A stretch of DNA of 28,848 nucleotides from assembly GCF_001949145.1 (NCBI RefSeq), contig NW_019091450.1, positions 619,207 through 648,054 of the forward strand. Reading direction: 5' to 3'. This document shows, piece by piece, positions 12,889 through 22,810 of the stretch; position 1 is the first letter of the stretch; every line of letters starts with the position of its first letter. The position numbers were made by a program, and so were the translations under genes. The notes beneath the pieces are model-generated. The model saw nothing but the letters and a program-made list of their open reading frames with translations. It had not been told where the DNA came from and ran no database searches. This DNA comes from Acanthaster planci. Taxonomy: Eukaryota > Echinodermata > Asteroidea > Valvatida > Acanthasteridae.

Positions 12889-13064
12889 AATACGGGCGTT
12901 TCACAATAGTGCGCGTCCAAGAGTTTGCAACGCGTTAGCCAATCACAATGCGCGACATTTGTCGACCCAAAGCGCGTTTGGAAAGGGTTGACAAATTTCG
13001 CGCGTTGTGATTGGCCAACGCGTTGCAAACTCTTCGAGGGGCACTATTGTGAATCGCCCGTATT
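12889..13064. mobile_element. Foldback MITE with AATACGGGCG ends, about 80-bp arms
   Basis: Arms starting AATACGGGCG..TTCACAATAGTGC on the left and ending GCACTATTGTGAATCGCCCGTATT on the right are reverse complements nearly to the centre, sharing GAGTTTGCAACGCGTT and GCCAATCACAA. Read as TA|CGGGCG...CGCCCG|TA, the element is flanked by TA dinucleotides, which would suit Tc1/mariner-type insertion. It is non-coding. Confidence 0.8.
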
Positions 13065-14885
13065 GTACAATCGTAAGTGTAGATAATATACAGCATGAGT
13101 GGCAGCACACACCCCTGTGGGACCAGCCTGTAACTGTAACTAACTTAGGCGGAACAGTAGAATTAATCCGTACCCGCTGCTCTCAGTGAGTAAGAAAATA
13201 ATTCATCCAAAGAATAATGTTGAAATTGACTTCTACGTCAAGCAATATTTGGACCAGGAGATGTGGCTGGATGGATCGTATTAAATGCACTAGAAAAATC
13301 AGCAAAAACAATCCTGACATAAGCTTTTTTCTAAATGTTCAAAAACACCATTTAAATACGTCAACACAGCATATGGATGCTTCTTGGGGATGTTAATTAA
13401 TTTGAATAAATTTCTCGGCGTCGTCGTGATGTATATAGTGAAACCACTGACAATGCCACTGCAATGAAGAAATGGTTTCCGCCGCATTGGTCACACTTTT
13501 TTTGCATAATTATTGTGAAGCCAGTGATTACGTGGCTACCGTGTTAATACCGTATTTGGCCTTGGTCATGCCTTGAAAATTACACATAGGGCCTACACGT
13601 AAACAAACCACTCGTCACATATTTCAACCTTGCTGCATTGCTACGTATTCAAACAACGCTGATGGCGTTGTGCTAGTTGACATGTGACATGGTGTTTAAC
13701 TGGGTAGTCGTTCTGTGATCGTTTGCCTTTTCCTTCCTTTTATTTTCCTTCCGTCCTGACCTTCATGAGGCTTTGAATTGGAGACTTTATGCTGGTTCAC
13801 TATGTTGTCGCACCACAATGCTCTTTTGTCTCATGTTAATCCTGTCATAGAGAAATAAAACACCATATTTGAAATGAAATTTTGTACAGCCTGCGATTTG
13901 AGAATTTCCAGGATCAAATAATTGTCAGTATATATAATGCTCTGCCTCAGCTTGTAAGAGCGTATAAGAGCTAAATGAGAAACTTGAAGCAAAACCTAGC
14001 CTCCAAAAATACTCCCGGTGCAAATTTGAATTAGGAAGAATGAGGAGGGATTAGGCCTACCTTGTGTTTTGGAACAAACTCGCCAAAACCAGTGTCACAT
14101 ATAGTGCAAATTGTCATTTGGATTATTTCTAGTGAGGCGTGCTTGAAATGTAGACAATCGAGATTGGACATGCGCGTGCTATTCTCGTGTGTTTTCGGGA
14201 CCTTGGCATTGCTCTCGCTGCTGGGCTGCAACTCGAGGCTCATGCTGCTTACCTTATGGTGATTATCATCATTTCAGTATGTTGGAACACTTTTACTAAC
14301 CTCCACGCAAGCTCGTACGCGACTCATCATTCTATGCACATCAACAATGTTAAGTGTGTTTTTAAATAGGATTTAACGGTGTGAGGTCAGCTAATTTGCT
14401 CTCACCAGGGCAATGTTTAAGTATGAGCGGGTCAGTGGCTTTGACCCTGGAACTATGGCGTACGGCAAAGGCCTCGGCGGGGAGCGTACCCTTGCCCTCA
14501 TGCCTACCCCTATAGGTGCACCACTGGCTGGATAGGTATCAACAGGCAGGCGGAGCGTGCATTACGTATGCGCCTCAACGGGACAAGGTTGTGATTTGTT
14601 TGTACTGCACTCGAACATCACGATAAGAGAAACGCGTGTAATCAGCCTGCACGCGCCAGCGCAGGCTGTGCCCTTTTTATCTATTGGCAAGTGACCTAAA
14701 ACCTGTTAAATCAATCAAGTCGGAGTGACTGTGCGTGGAGGCCAAGTTGTACTGGAGCTGTCTTGACGTCATTGTCTACCGTCTCCTGCCTTCTTACATC
14801 GACTTCATTGTGCATTGCAAGCTTGGTGTCCAATCAGAAAATTTTTCTCTCCCCTTTACGCAATTTTATACCCCTCTAGTCTGGC
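13065..14885. other. Intergenic stretch upstream of the CYP4 gene
   Basis: No coding domain is visible. The last few hundred bases should contain the CYP4 promoter. A CCAAT box occurs at 14830-14834, and GCGTG-type cores occur at about 14634 and, on the other strand, near 14651. These are short motifs that also arise by chance, so no promoter is called. Confidence 0.4.
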
Positions 14886-15473
14886 ATGTTGTGGGTAGTG
14901 GCTAGTATTATCTACGCTGTCACGGCTTTCGGCCTGCTTAAAATTGCCTTACTTTTTACCGGCACGCTGCAGCTCCGTCATGCCGTCAGTAAGCTGCCGT
15001 GCCCATCTGGAGCACATTCTCTGGCAGGCCACCAACCCCAGGGCCCGTTCGATCCTGGATTCCAATGCCTGCGAGACACGGTGGCTGCCTTCCCCCGTGT
15101 CTACACCTTGTGGAACGGTCCCATCCCCATGCCTACGCTGGTCCACCCAGACACCATCAAGCCCCTGCTGACGAGTCGCACCGGCTCCGTCAAGTCGCCG
15201 CTGTACCAGTTTTTCGGCGACTGGCTTGGGGACGGGCTGGCTATCTCTGACGGCGCCAAGTGGAAGCGCCACCGTCGCCTTCTGAACGGGTCCTTCTACT
15301 TCGACGTCCTCCGCACCTACGTCCCGGTCTACAACGAGTGCGTCGACGTGCTGCTCAGCAAAATGGACCGGCTGGCGGCTGAGGGGAAGCCCATGAAAGT
15401 TGAGCACGAGCTCGGACTGTGCACCTTCGACATCATTCTCCGTACCGCCTGCTCCCGCGAGTCGAACTGTCAG
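14886..15473 (+). CDS. CYP4 exon 1
   Basis: 196 codons ending ..SRESNCQ at CAG|GTAGGA, phase 0. It covers the membrane anchor, a Pro-containing hinge, the B-C region and helix C (WKRHR), and is clearly more G+C-rich than the flanking DNA. Reading through the donor adds only seven codons before a stop. Confidence 0.92.
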
Positions 15474-18400
15474 GTAGGATCATATCCTTCACTATGAATA
15501 ATGTAGTGATTGTTTAGGCCTAGTACGCTGATCATTGAATTTTAGGCTGTACCACGTGGAAACGTAATAGTGGAAAATTACTCCTGTTTTCGGGAAACCT
15601 TGTCTTGAGGTACAAACGAACTTACAATTGAATTACCAAAAAACTACTTTCACTATTTTCCCAAAGTGTACACAATCCACTTAGCCCCTTCCTGTAGCTT
15701 GTTGGCCTACACCAGTGAAAAGTTCGAACAAGAATGACCCCCTTTGAAAGAAATCAATTTTTGGGATTGAAAATGGCGGAAATTTGGCTCCAAGTCAAAG
15801 AGTCAATCAACCCGTTACATATCGCGCATGTGCTCTATTAATTGTTGCGTTTGGACATGGTGCTTGGATGAAAAGCACTCCTGATGCCCGAACAGCCATG
15901 AGTACGACCCATTATAAGCAAGTGAACAACTCGACATTATCATTCAAGTATGGCAGATTTCTCTGCAACTCCAAGAGAAGAAATAGACTCAAACGCAGCC
16001 CAGAAATAAGGGATCTTTTTCAGCTATTGCGGCGTGAATTAAGGCTTTTTGTCGTTATATTCCTTTTTATCTTTTGTCAGAAGCACACCATATAGACCTT
16101 TTTTTACCCACGTGACTGGACTGCGCTAAATGTAAACAATATCACCACGGTGTGGACTGCATTGGCCACGTTGATTGCATAATTCCTACGGGCAGCTTCA
16201 ACCATGTAGACGCGCACGTGCGAACGCTGCGTGCTTGACTAGTTTATCTTGAATAAGAAGATTGCCATCACAACATGATGCACTCATTGCCATCACAACA
16301 CATAGCGGTCCAGCAAGATTGCGGCATCGAATGGGACACACGACACGTGTTAGTTCACGCGCTGGAAGTTCTGGTTGCACTACACCAAATACGTACGCTC
16401 AGAGCGAAATAGCGCCGCCTGTCGACTATCGTGAAGAGGTTGGCCTCCATTTTTTTCGCTGAAATTCTAGATTATGGCAAGAAGATCACTTTTCGCTTCA
16501 ATTTTACGGGGGTTAGCCACGGAAAAATTTTTTATTCACCTCTTCCCAAAAAACGCCCTCAAAATAGTAGTAAAACTATGCGCTCAGCTCTGAATGTAGC
16601 AGCCCGCCTCAATCCAAAATAGGCCTGCAATTTGGGCTTTTTGTGAAAGAAATACCCCGAACCGGAGAAACATTTCTATGATCCCTCCCGTCTTATTGTA
16701 AAACCCCAGACTTCCTGTTCTAACGCGCTTATTCAACTTGTGCGCGTGACGTAATCACTTCAAATGATTACGTCACTTGTACAAGAAAGCGTAAGAGCCA
16801 GTGCGTGAACCAACGCACGTGTGCTCAGTTGGTTCGCACTACACTTCCTTGTACAAAATGACGTCACACCTTGGTGCTATCACGTCATTTCGAGAGCCAA
16901 CCTTTTATTTGGTGTACCCAGATGTTTGAGATGAGGCCTCATTTTTTCTTGAACATATTTGGGTGGCTATGTTTGTTTAGCTGAAAGGTCAGGCAAGGGA
17001 TGGAGATATGGACCTCCTGTCAGCCACTATCACCATGACCGACATCGTCCAGTCCAGAATGACCGGCAACCCCCTGTTCCTGAATCCTTTGGTATTTCGC
17101 CTCTTCAGCCCCAATTATCCGAAGTGGCAGAAGGCTGCACGCTATGCCAAAATGTTCGGGGACGGGCTCATTGCCGAGAGGAAAGACGACCTGGAGAAAA
17201 GGGTAATCATTAGAGCCTTTTGTGTGCATAAACTGCTGAAGGTAACTATATATCCACCCCAGGAGCAGCACCCCCTCATCGGTTGAACTGAGGCGCGTTG
17301 GTCGGGGGTATTCATTTTGTTGGTAGCGATACGACCGTGACCCGTGCATTTCCTAGTCTTTCGTGAACCAGCGAAGTCCGATTCGGATCAAAAGGGCCTC
17401 CGTTACTGAGAAAATTGCGCCCTCTCTTTGTCCAGCTTAAGGCCCATAGCAAAATTAAAATAATATCGTGTATTGGTGAACTATTCTAATTCTCGAATAT
17501 TTGACCTACTATGTTATTATGAATTGCAGTTTACTGAGGAAATAATTTTATGGTATCGTTGAAAAGTCTGAAGGACAGCTTGAAAGGGAATTCGCAGAAC
17601 AAATCGAGAAAAATGGCAGAATAAATCCTGTATTTTGAGACCATGAAGCAAACATAAATAGCGGAAAATGTAAATTTTTTGTGTTAGACATTCAAAGTGT
17701 TGAGCAACGATCTAGACGCCGTAGAGTGCGGCGGTAAAAAGATAGGGTCAATCAGTACGCAGAAAGAAAGCCAATGAATGGCGACATTTTGGGTCCGTTT
17801 GTCTGCCTTTCAACTTTCTTGTAAAACCACAATGTTTTAGAATGCAATTCATTTAGGTTTTCAGTGCATTTCAACTTCGAGTACACGATCCCAAAAATGA
17901 ATTATCGAAAATCTGGTGTTCAACAAAAAGTGGAAAATTCAGCACAGCTAGAGTGTGATCGCGTGATAAAACGTTTTCTTACCTTGGTTAAATATTGGTC
18001 GTTGTATTGTAAGTACAGCAAAAGGGTGTCATGACTTTGTGCTTCACAACGATTAAACCAACACCGCCGTCATGAGTCAAAGTATGTCCAGGTCACGTAT
18101 AGTTGAAGGCAAATTTAGACGGTGTATCCGATCTGACCTCCATCTCTGATAAAAAGCTTTTAAAGAATACCAAAATGCTAATATTCGCATAACGTGTAGG
18201 ATTTATCATATTTTCTTCATGTTGATTCCACGTTGATAACAAGGGCTGTGATAATGGATGTAATCATGGTACATGAATCCTTATCATGTTTTTTTAGCCA
18301 ACGACAAATGGGCACAAAATCAGTCTAAATCTCTCGTTTCTGTCGTCTGCTCCAACATTGACAGGAACAGAGCGGTGACCCTTTGACCAGTCCCCGTGAT

Positions 18401-20147
18401 TTCTTGGACACCCTTCTCCTTGCCCGCGACAAAGATGGCAGCGGCCTCACGGAGCGCGAGATCGCCGACGAAGTCAACACTTTCCTATTCGGCGGGCACG
18501 ACACCACCTCCAGCACCTTGACGTGGGTGCTATATATGATGGCCAAGCACCCTGAGCACCAGGCTCGGGTCAGGGAGGAAATTGACAAATTGCTGGTAGA
18601 CAGGGATTGCGATCAGTTATCCAGGTGGGTGCCTCTAAGTATCGCTCCAGTAGGATACTACAAGACTTTTTTGCGTGTCTCGACTCAAGACCAGCCATAA
18701 TATCGAGACCAAAGAGCACAGAGACAAAGACCGAGACCACGGCTATCGAAGTCGAGACCGAAACAGGCAAAAGGGTCACAAGATACATATGTATGAGCGA
18801 ATCGACTTCAGCGTCACATAAAATTTGTAGCTTGAGTTGAAATAAAATTTACTTTATAAAATTTGGAGCATGAATTAGCGCAATGTGTTAAGCCTTTACT
18901 CGGTCAAAACAGTTGCTGCGTAGTGTGTTTTCTCTATGGTAAGGGAATGATGCATAGCTTGCTTTATGACACACTCCAGTTGCCCTAAATTATTACAGAA
19001 TTCAAAAGGGGAAAACTCAATGACACTGGGATAATTCTTACCTCGATTGTCCACTAGCTCTGTTGTCGGTTTAGATGAAGCCGTGTCCGAAATACGTGGC
19101 TACATGCGGCAATTACAGGCACACGCGTAGTAGTCGTCCGCCAAAGGCTTCTTGCGTTACCGATAGACGCATGAGCTTAAATTTCGGACTTATCCTCGGA
19201 ACTCGAAGTCAGTAATTATATAAAAACAAAACACGGAGGTTTACAGTGCATGTGCCCATGGTCTCCTCATATGATGTAAATGTAACACAGTGAACACAGC
19301 GAATCTATTGACAACTGGTCAGACTATCCGCTGTTGTGTAATAAAGAGGCTCTTAAAAAAAACTGCCGCTATGGGAAGTGTACCTGTAAGGTATTGTAAT
19401 GGGCATCTGAACAATGTAATAACAGCGCTGCAGCATTTTTTGGTTTTGAGGGGACGTAAGACGACGGGAAAACATCTGGTTTTAATAGTGAATATGGACA
19501 AGGAATTTGTTGACGAAGTCCATTTTTTTTTGTTTCTTTCCTCCAGGTTTCAGCATGTTGCATAAAATCAGTTACGAAATATTAAAATCTACCCAATACG
19601 TATAGAAGCCAGGTTCTTGCTGTCAGTGACCAAGCCTATTTTGATGCTCATGTATTTTTTTAAATTCTATCATTTTTGGTATCCTCTCAGTAAGGATCTG
19701 GGAAGTCTTGAGTACACGACGTTGGTAATCAAGGAGGTTCTGCGAGTGTATAGTACAGTTGTCATGCCGTCGCGTACCCTGACTGCTCCATACGATGTGG
19801 ACGGTGTAACGCTCCCAGCGGGGACCACGGTAGCTATCAACCTCTACCAGCTTCACCACAACCCCACTGTGTGGGGCGAAGACCACATGGAGTTCAACCC
19901 GTCCCGGTTCCTGCCGGAGAACATGGCCAGCCTGGACCCCTTCGCCTACCTGCCGTTCTCGGCCGGGCCTCGTAACTGCATTGGACAGCAGTTTGCCCTC
20001 AACCAGCTACGGGTGCTGACCGCCAGGATCCTGCGGCGGTTCTGTCTGAGCCTGGTGGAGGGGGAACCGGAGCCCGTACCTTACCTGACCGTGGTGGTGA
20101 GACCGGTACGTGAGATACTACTCAACCTTGAGCCAAGACACTTTTAA
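14886..20147 (+). CDS. Cytochrome P450, CYP4 family, four exons, 508 aa
   Basis: Exons 14886-15473, 16981-17202, 18365-18624 and 19691-20147 join in phases 0, 0 and 2 to 1527 nt, or 508 aa, normal for CYP4. Residues 1-30 form an ER membrane anchor. The C-helix has W126-x3-R130 within the WLGDGLAISDGAKWKRHR block typical of CYP4. The I-helix has FGGHDTT (312-318), the K-helix E372-V-L-R375, the PERF region FNPSRF (425-430), and the heme loop FSAGPRNCIG with C453 as the heme thiolate. CYP4 enzymes are ER monooxygenases that use NADPH-P450 reductase and usually omega-hydroxylate fatty acids or eicosanoids; several regions resemble CYP4F/CYP4V. Residue 313 is Gly, where most CYP4 proteins have the Glu esterified to heme. 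The start is supported by G at -3 and an in-frame TAG at 14877. A very short extra exon cannot be excluded between exons 2 and 3, where the family usually has about ten more residues. Confidence 0.93.
15474..16980 (+). other. CYP4 intron 1 (1507 bp)
   Basis: A GT-AG, phase 0 intron whose acceptor is TTTGTTTAG at 16972-16980. It contains the CRE-bearing inverted repeats at 16746-16870. No nested gene is supported. Confidence 0.88.
16746..16870. repeat. Nested inverted repeats with CRE-like TGACGT sites
   Basis: A perfect 12-bp pair, GTGACGTAATCA (16746-16757) and TGATTACGTCAC (16765-16776), sits next to a larger inverted repeat. In the larger one, 16765-16791 pairs imperfectly with 16844-16870, and the inner arms are AGTGCGTGAACCAAC (16800-16814) and GTTGGTTCGCACT (16828-16840). 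A full CRE palindrome TGACGTCA lies at 16859-16866. GCGTG cores occur at 16744-16748 and 16803-16807. This is either a foldback element remnant or an intronic regulatory cluster; the sequence alone does not decide. Confidence 0.65.
16981..17202 (+). CDS. CYP4 exon 2
   Basis: 74 codons, starting LKGQARDGDMDLLSA and ending DDLEKR at AGG|GTAATC, phase 0 at both ends. It encodes helices E to G, including the TDIVQSR and RLFSPNY..WQKAARYA segments that parallel the CYP4F region ending in ERR. Confidence 0.9.
17203..18364 (+). other. CYP4 intron 2 (1162 bp)
   Basis: A phase 0 intron from GTAATC to ATTGACAG. A+T-rich, with no repeat or gene recognised. Confidence 0.87.
18365..18624 (+). CDS. CYP4 exon 3 (I-helix exon)
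   Basis: 260 nt: residues 271-356 plus two bases of Ser357. It contains DFLDTLLLARDKDG, the I-helix FLFGGHDTTSST and the J-helix VLYMMAKHPEHQ. The donor is AG|GTGGGT. The acceptor is TTGACAG|GAA at 18364/18365. Confidence 0.93.
18625..19690 (+). other. CYP4 intron 3 (1066 bp)
   Basis: A phase 2 intron ending CCTCTCAG. A GAGACC-rich stretch lies at about 18690-18770. A weak inverted repeat (TCCGAAAT near 19086 with ATTTCGGA near 19180) may be a decayed MITE. The open frame running into exon 4 from 19617 is intronic until 19691. Confidence 0.87.
19691..20147 (+). CDS. CYP4 exon 4 (heme-binding exon) and stop
   Basis: It completes Ser357 and encodes residues 358-508. It holds the K-helix ExxR (E372, R375), the HHNPTVW region, FNPSRF, the heme-binding FSAGPRNCIGQQFA with C453, and a C-terminus ending NLEPRHF followed by TAA. 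Confidence 0.95.
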
Positions 20148-20810
20148 TCCTTTGCAGCTGCAACATTTTAGCTTTCAGCTCCACGATCCACTCGGGTCAT
20201 GGCCTCTTTCCATACTTACCTTCTGTTGTATAGCTCCCAAACCTTAAAAATCAGCGTCAACACATGTAGAAACGTCAGTGATAAGGGTTAAGCTGATGAA
20301 AGATTCCCACAAAACAGCTGACTACAGTTGTCTTTATGCAGACTTGATGAAAAGGCACACATTGCCATTATGGAAAGTCCAGTAGCGTACCGAGTGGGGA
20401 TTTGTGCCATATACTTTTGCCATATACCTATGTCTTGGTTAATGTCTGTTTATTGGCCACGAACAATCCCTTGACAGGGCGATATCCACATGGCACACTT
20501 ACCATGAGATATCTCGTTCTGCTGATAGTGCGTGTGCGTGCACGCGTACGAACGTGAGACAGAAGAACTTCGGGAAGTTCGAAAGCGAACATTTCCGCTC
20601 CATTAGTCACTTTTGCCTGGTATCCATGATACGTTTTGTGCATAGGCTACCGGGGAATTCGATCAATGATCAGTCTCGTTCTCGTCCCCACAGCTTATAA
20701 AGTATTGCAGGCACCGCCACCAGACTACATGTACTCACTGGTATCAGCACCAGTTTAACAATAAAGTTTACGCAATTAAAGAAAGTGAGGGAACAGCAGA
20801 GTTGTAGACT
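20148..20810 (+). other. Probable CYP4 3' UTR and downstream sequence
   Basis: No coding domain is present. The first clear AATAAA after the CYP4 stop is at 20760-20765, about 610 nt downstream. An earlier non-canonical signal is possible. Confidence 0.45.
20760..20765 (+). terminator. Candidate CYP4 polyadenylation signal
   Basis: AATAAAG is the first canonical hexamer downstream of the CYP4 stop codon on the plus strand. Confidence 0.4.
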
Positions 20811-21300
20811 CGAGTAGTTTGACTTGGATTTGAGTCAGATTTGAGTTGCTATTTTTGTGACTTGCGACTTGACTAGTAACTATCGGTTTTTGACTTGTGA
20901 CTTGACTTGGACATGCAAAAAATGACTTGTGGCTTGACTTGGAATTGCACATTATGACTTGTTAAAAACGCAAGTTAGAAAACTATTCGATCGAACCCCA
21001 TTACAGTGTTAAACTGGTCCTACAAAAAAGTTCTTTTGCATTACTTCGGCCGATCACTCTTTCCGCCCATGGTCAAACAAATTTTCCAAAACTTTCCTGA
21101 GTGTGCGGCTCGTTTTGCAGATCGCGGAATGACTATGGAAGATCTTGGAACTAAGATTACAGGCTGTGGGTTAAAAGCACACATCTTTCAACTTGCTTGT
21201 GCTTGGATGATGGATGAAGGAAGACCAAATTGGGTTGTGACTTGGCTTAGACCTGCAAAAATTGACTTGTGACTTGAGTTGGACTTGCAAAACATGACTT
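20811..21300 (+). repeat. Interspersed repeat with ACTTG-rich flanks in direct orientation
   Basis: Repeated GACTTG words fill 20811-20960 and recur at 21235-21300. A 38-bp block starting TGACTTGTGACTTGA is present at 20891-20928 and again at 21263-21300 with about four differences. The segment between (about 20960-21235) is unrelated, and its open frame (21006-21272) has no recognised domain. ACTTG-rich repeats of this kind occur in many animal genomes. I cannot name the family. Confidence 0.6.
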
Positions 21301-22342
21301 TTTGCCTACTCTGGGGAACAGTGCATTTGCAGACGATATTGTCTAAGTCTTTTAGGTTAATTATACTGTTTGACAGTAGGCCTGTTGTCTTCGGAAATTC
21401 AGAGCTTGTTTCTTTGGATAAATTCCTCAAGACAAAGGGCGCTATGCGTACCTTTAGTGTTCAAAATGTTATATCCCACACCAAAGCTGTCAACAATTTT
21501 GAGACAAACCTGAATTCTCAATTCTGGTTGGTCGATCCATGGTATCAAACGGTGTATCTAACTCTATTACACGGTTCATATGAAACCCCGCGTAATACAT
21601 TTGCATTTATTTATGTAAATGTACCACAGCATTTTAGGAAGTCAACTCGTTAACCATCATGCATGTTTATGTTCTTGGGTTGTTGAATAGTGGATTTAGA
21701 GACATCGTCACCGTTTTCACAAAGAGGCGAATTTCTCACGAGAAAATCGCATTTGAAGTTGGTCTCTAGCTTGACGTCAAATTCGCGTCGCTTTTGCATT
21801 TGCACGAAGTATGAACCAGCCCTTAGGTACTGTTATACGGCTCTTCACTCAATATGGTTGACTGACGACAATCAACAGGTAGGACTGATCCTTCTTTCTG
21901 ACTGATGACTTTGTAAAGCTTCTAAAATAAAAACAGTTTTCATCCTTAGGATGGAGCAGGAGTGCGGAGTCCGTGCCACACTAGTGGGGCTATCACCATG
22001 GGTGAGACTTTCTCTCCCAAAATACACCCAAATTTGCCATGTTTGCGACTGCTTCTCGTTACTGTTTCATGATTTCCACATCCTGAACTGAGGCAGCATT
22101 ATCTGTAGACCAGTTAGATAGGGTAGATAGACTAATATGATTTGAGGGGAGATAGGATTCTTTTTTAAAGTTAGGAAAACTTACGATCAATGGTCACACG
22201 CAGTGAGTCACACATGTATATGATATTGCACAATGACGACCACGTTTCAGTCACGCCTTGTTTTCTGTATGCACAGTGTTTGAGGCCACGTGTATGTACT
22301 TTTATGCGCGTGCACCCTCGTTTCTAAATTATATGAAAGTGG
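21301..22342. other. Intergenic stretch, nothing recognised
   Basis: No coding domain or clear repeat is visible between the ACTTG repeat and the edge of the DIRS1-like element. The open frame at 21279-21653 has no recognised motif. Confidence 0.4.
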
Positions 22343-22502
22343 AAATATAATTGAAATCTATGAATAATAATGAAGTACAAGTCGAAGAGGGTACGCATTC
22401 CTTTCCACGTGATGGACATGCGGACCATATAATATATTCAAAGCTTTTATTGATGTTCAAATAAGTCAATGTGTACGGCCCCGGTATATAGCCAAGGCAG
22501 GA
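22343..22502 (-). repeat. DIRS element inverted terminal repeat, 3' end copy
   Basis: This is the reverse complement of the copy at 26761-26922. The inner ~70 bp match closely (CCTGCCTTGGCT, CCGTACACATTGACTTATTT, AAAGCTTTGAAT). Outward they share CCATCAC..GAAAGGAATGC and CCTCT..GACTTG, with a ~15-bp gap in the other copy. Confidence 0.85.
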
Positions 22503-22595
22503 AGGTATGAGGCATCTTTTCAAGTGGCAAAGAAAGAAGCCAGTAGTCAGTAGACCCTAGGTGGGAAAACCTAGCCTAGCTGAAAAGAAGTGGGA

Positions 22596-22716
22596 ACCCT
22601 CTTCGACTTGTACTTGATTATTATTCATAGAATTTCAATTATATTTAATTAATACATTCACAGAATTAAGGAATGCCATTACATAACATTCGTACAAGTC
22701 ACTAGAGGGTTTGCAT
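22596..22716 (-). repeat. Internal complementary region (ICR) of the DIRS element
   Basis: Two adjoining halves. 22596-22646 is the reverse complement of the outermost 3' end, 22343-22392, with one gap and about one mismatch. 22647-22716 read on the minus strand matches the plus strand at the other outer end (26854-26922): ATGCAAA.CCTCTA..GACTTG, GTTATGT, AATGTATT. An ICR complementary to the joined ends is the hallmark of DIRS1. In the accepted model it templates the joining of the ends in a circular intermediate. Confidence 0.75.
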
Positions 22717-22810
22717 GTTCAAAGGTGAAGGAGAGCGTAATAAACGACAAAATGAAGTCCAAACATCATATTGCCGTGGTGGCACTAGCTAATTATATCA
22801 GTGCGGTTCA

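Noticed and set aside
14864-14870. TTTTATA as a TATA box for the CYP4 gene
   Set aside because: It lies only 16-22 nt before the ATG, so a TATA-directed start would fall inside the coding sequence.
14949-15407. 152-codon minus-strand open frame opposite CYP4 exon 1
   Set aside because: It is an antisense shadow of a G+C-rich coding exon. The plus strand has the P450 motifs.
19617-19690. N-terminal extension of the open frame leading into CYP4 exon 4
   Set aside because: It is intronic: CCTCTCAG at 19683-19690 is the acceptor, and joining there restores the Ser357 codon and the family sequence.
21006-21272. 88-codon open frame between the ACTTG blocks
   Set aside because: No recognisable domain, and it runs into the repeat; probably chance.
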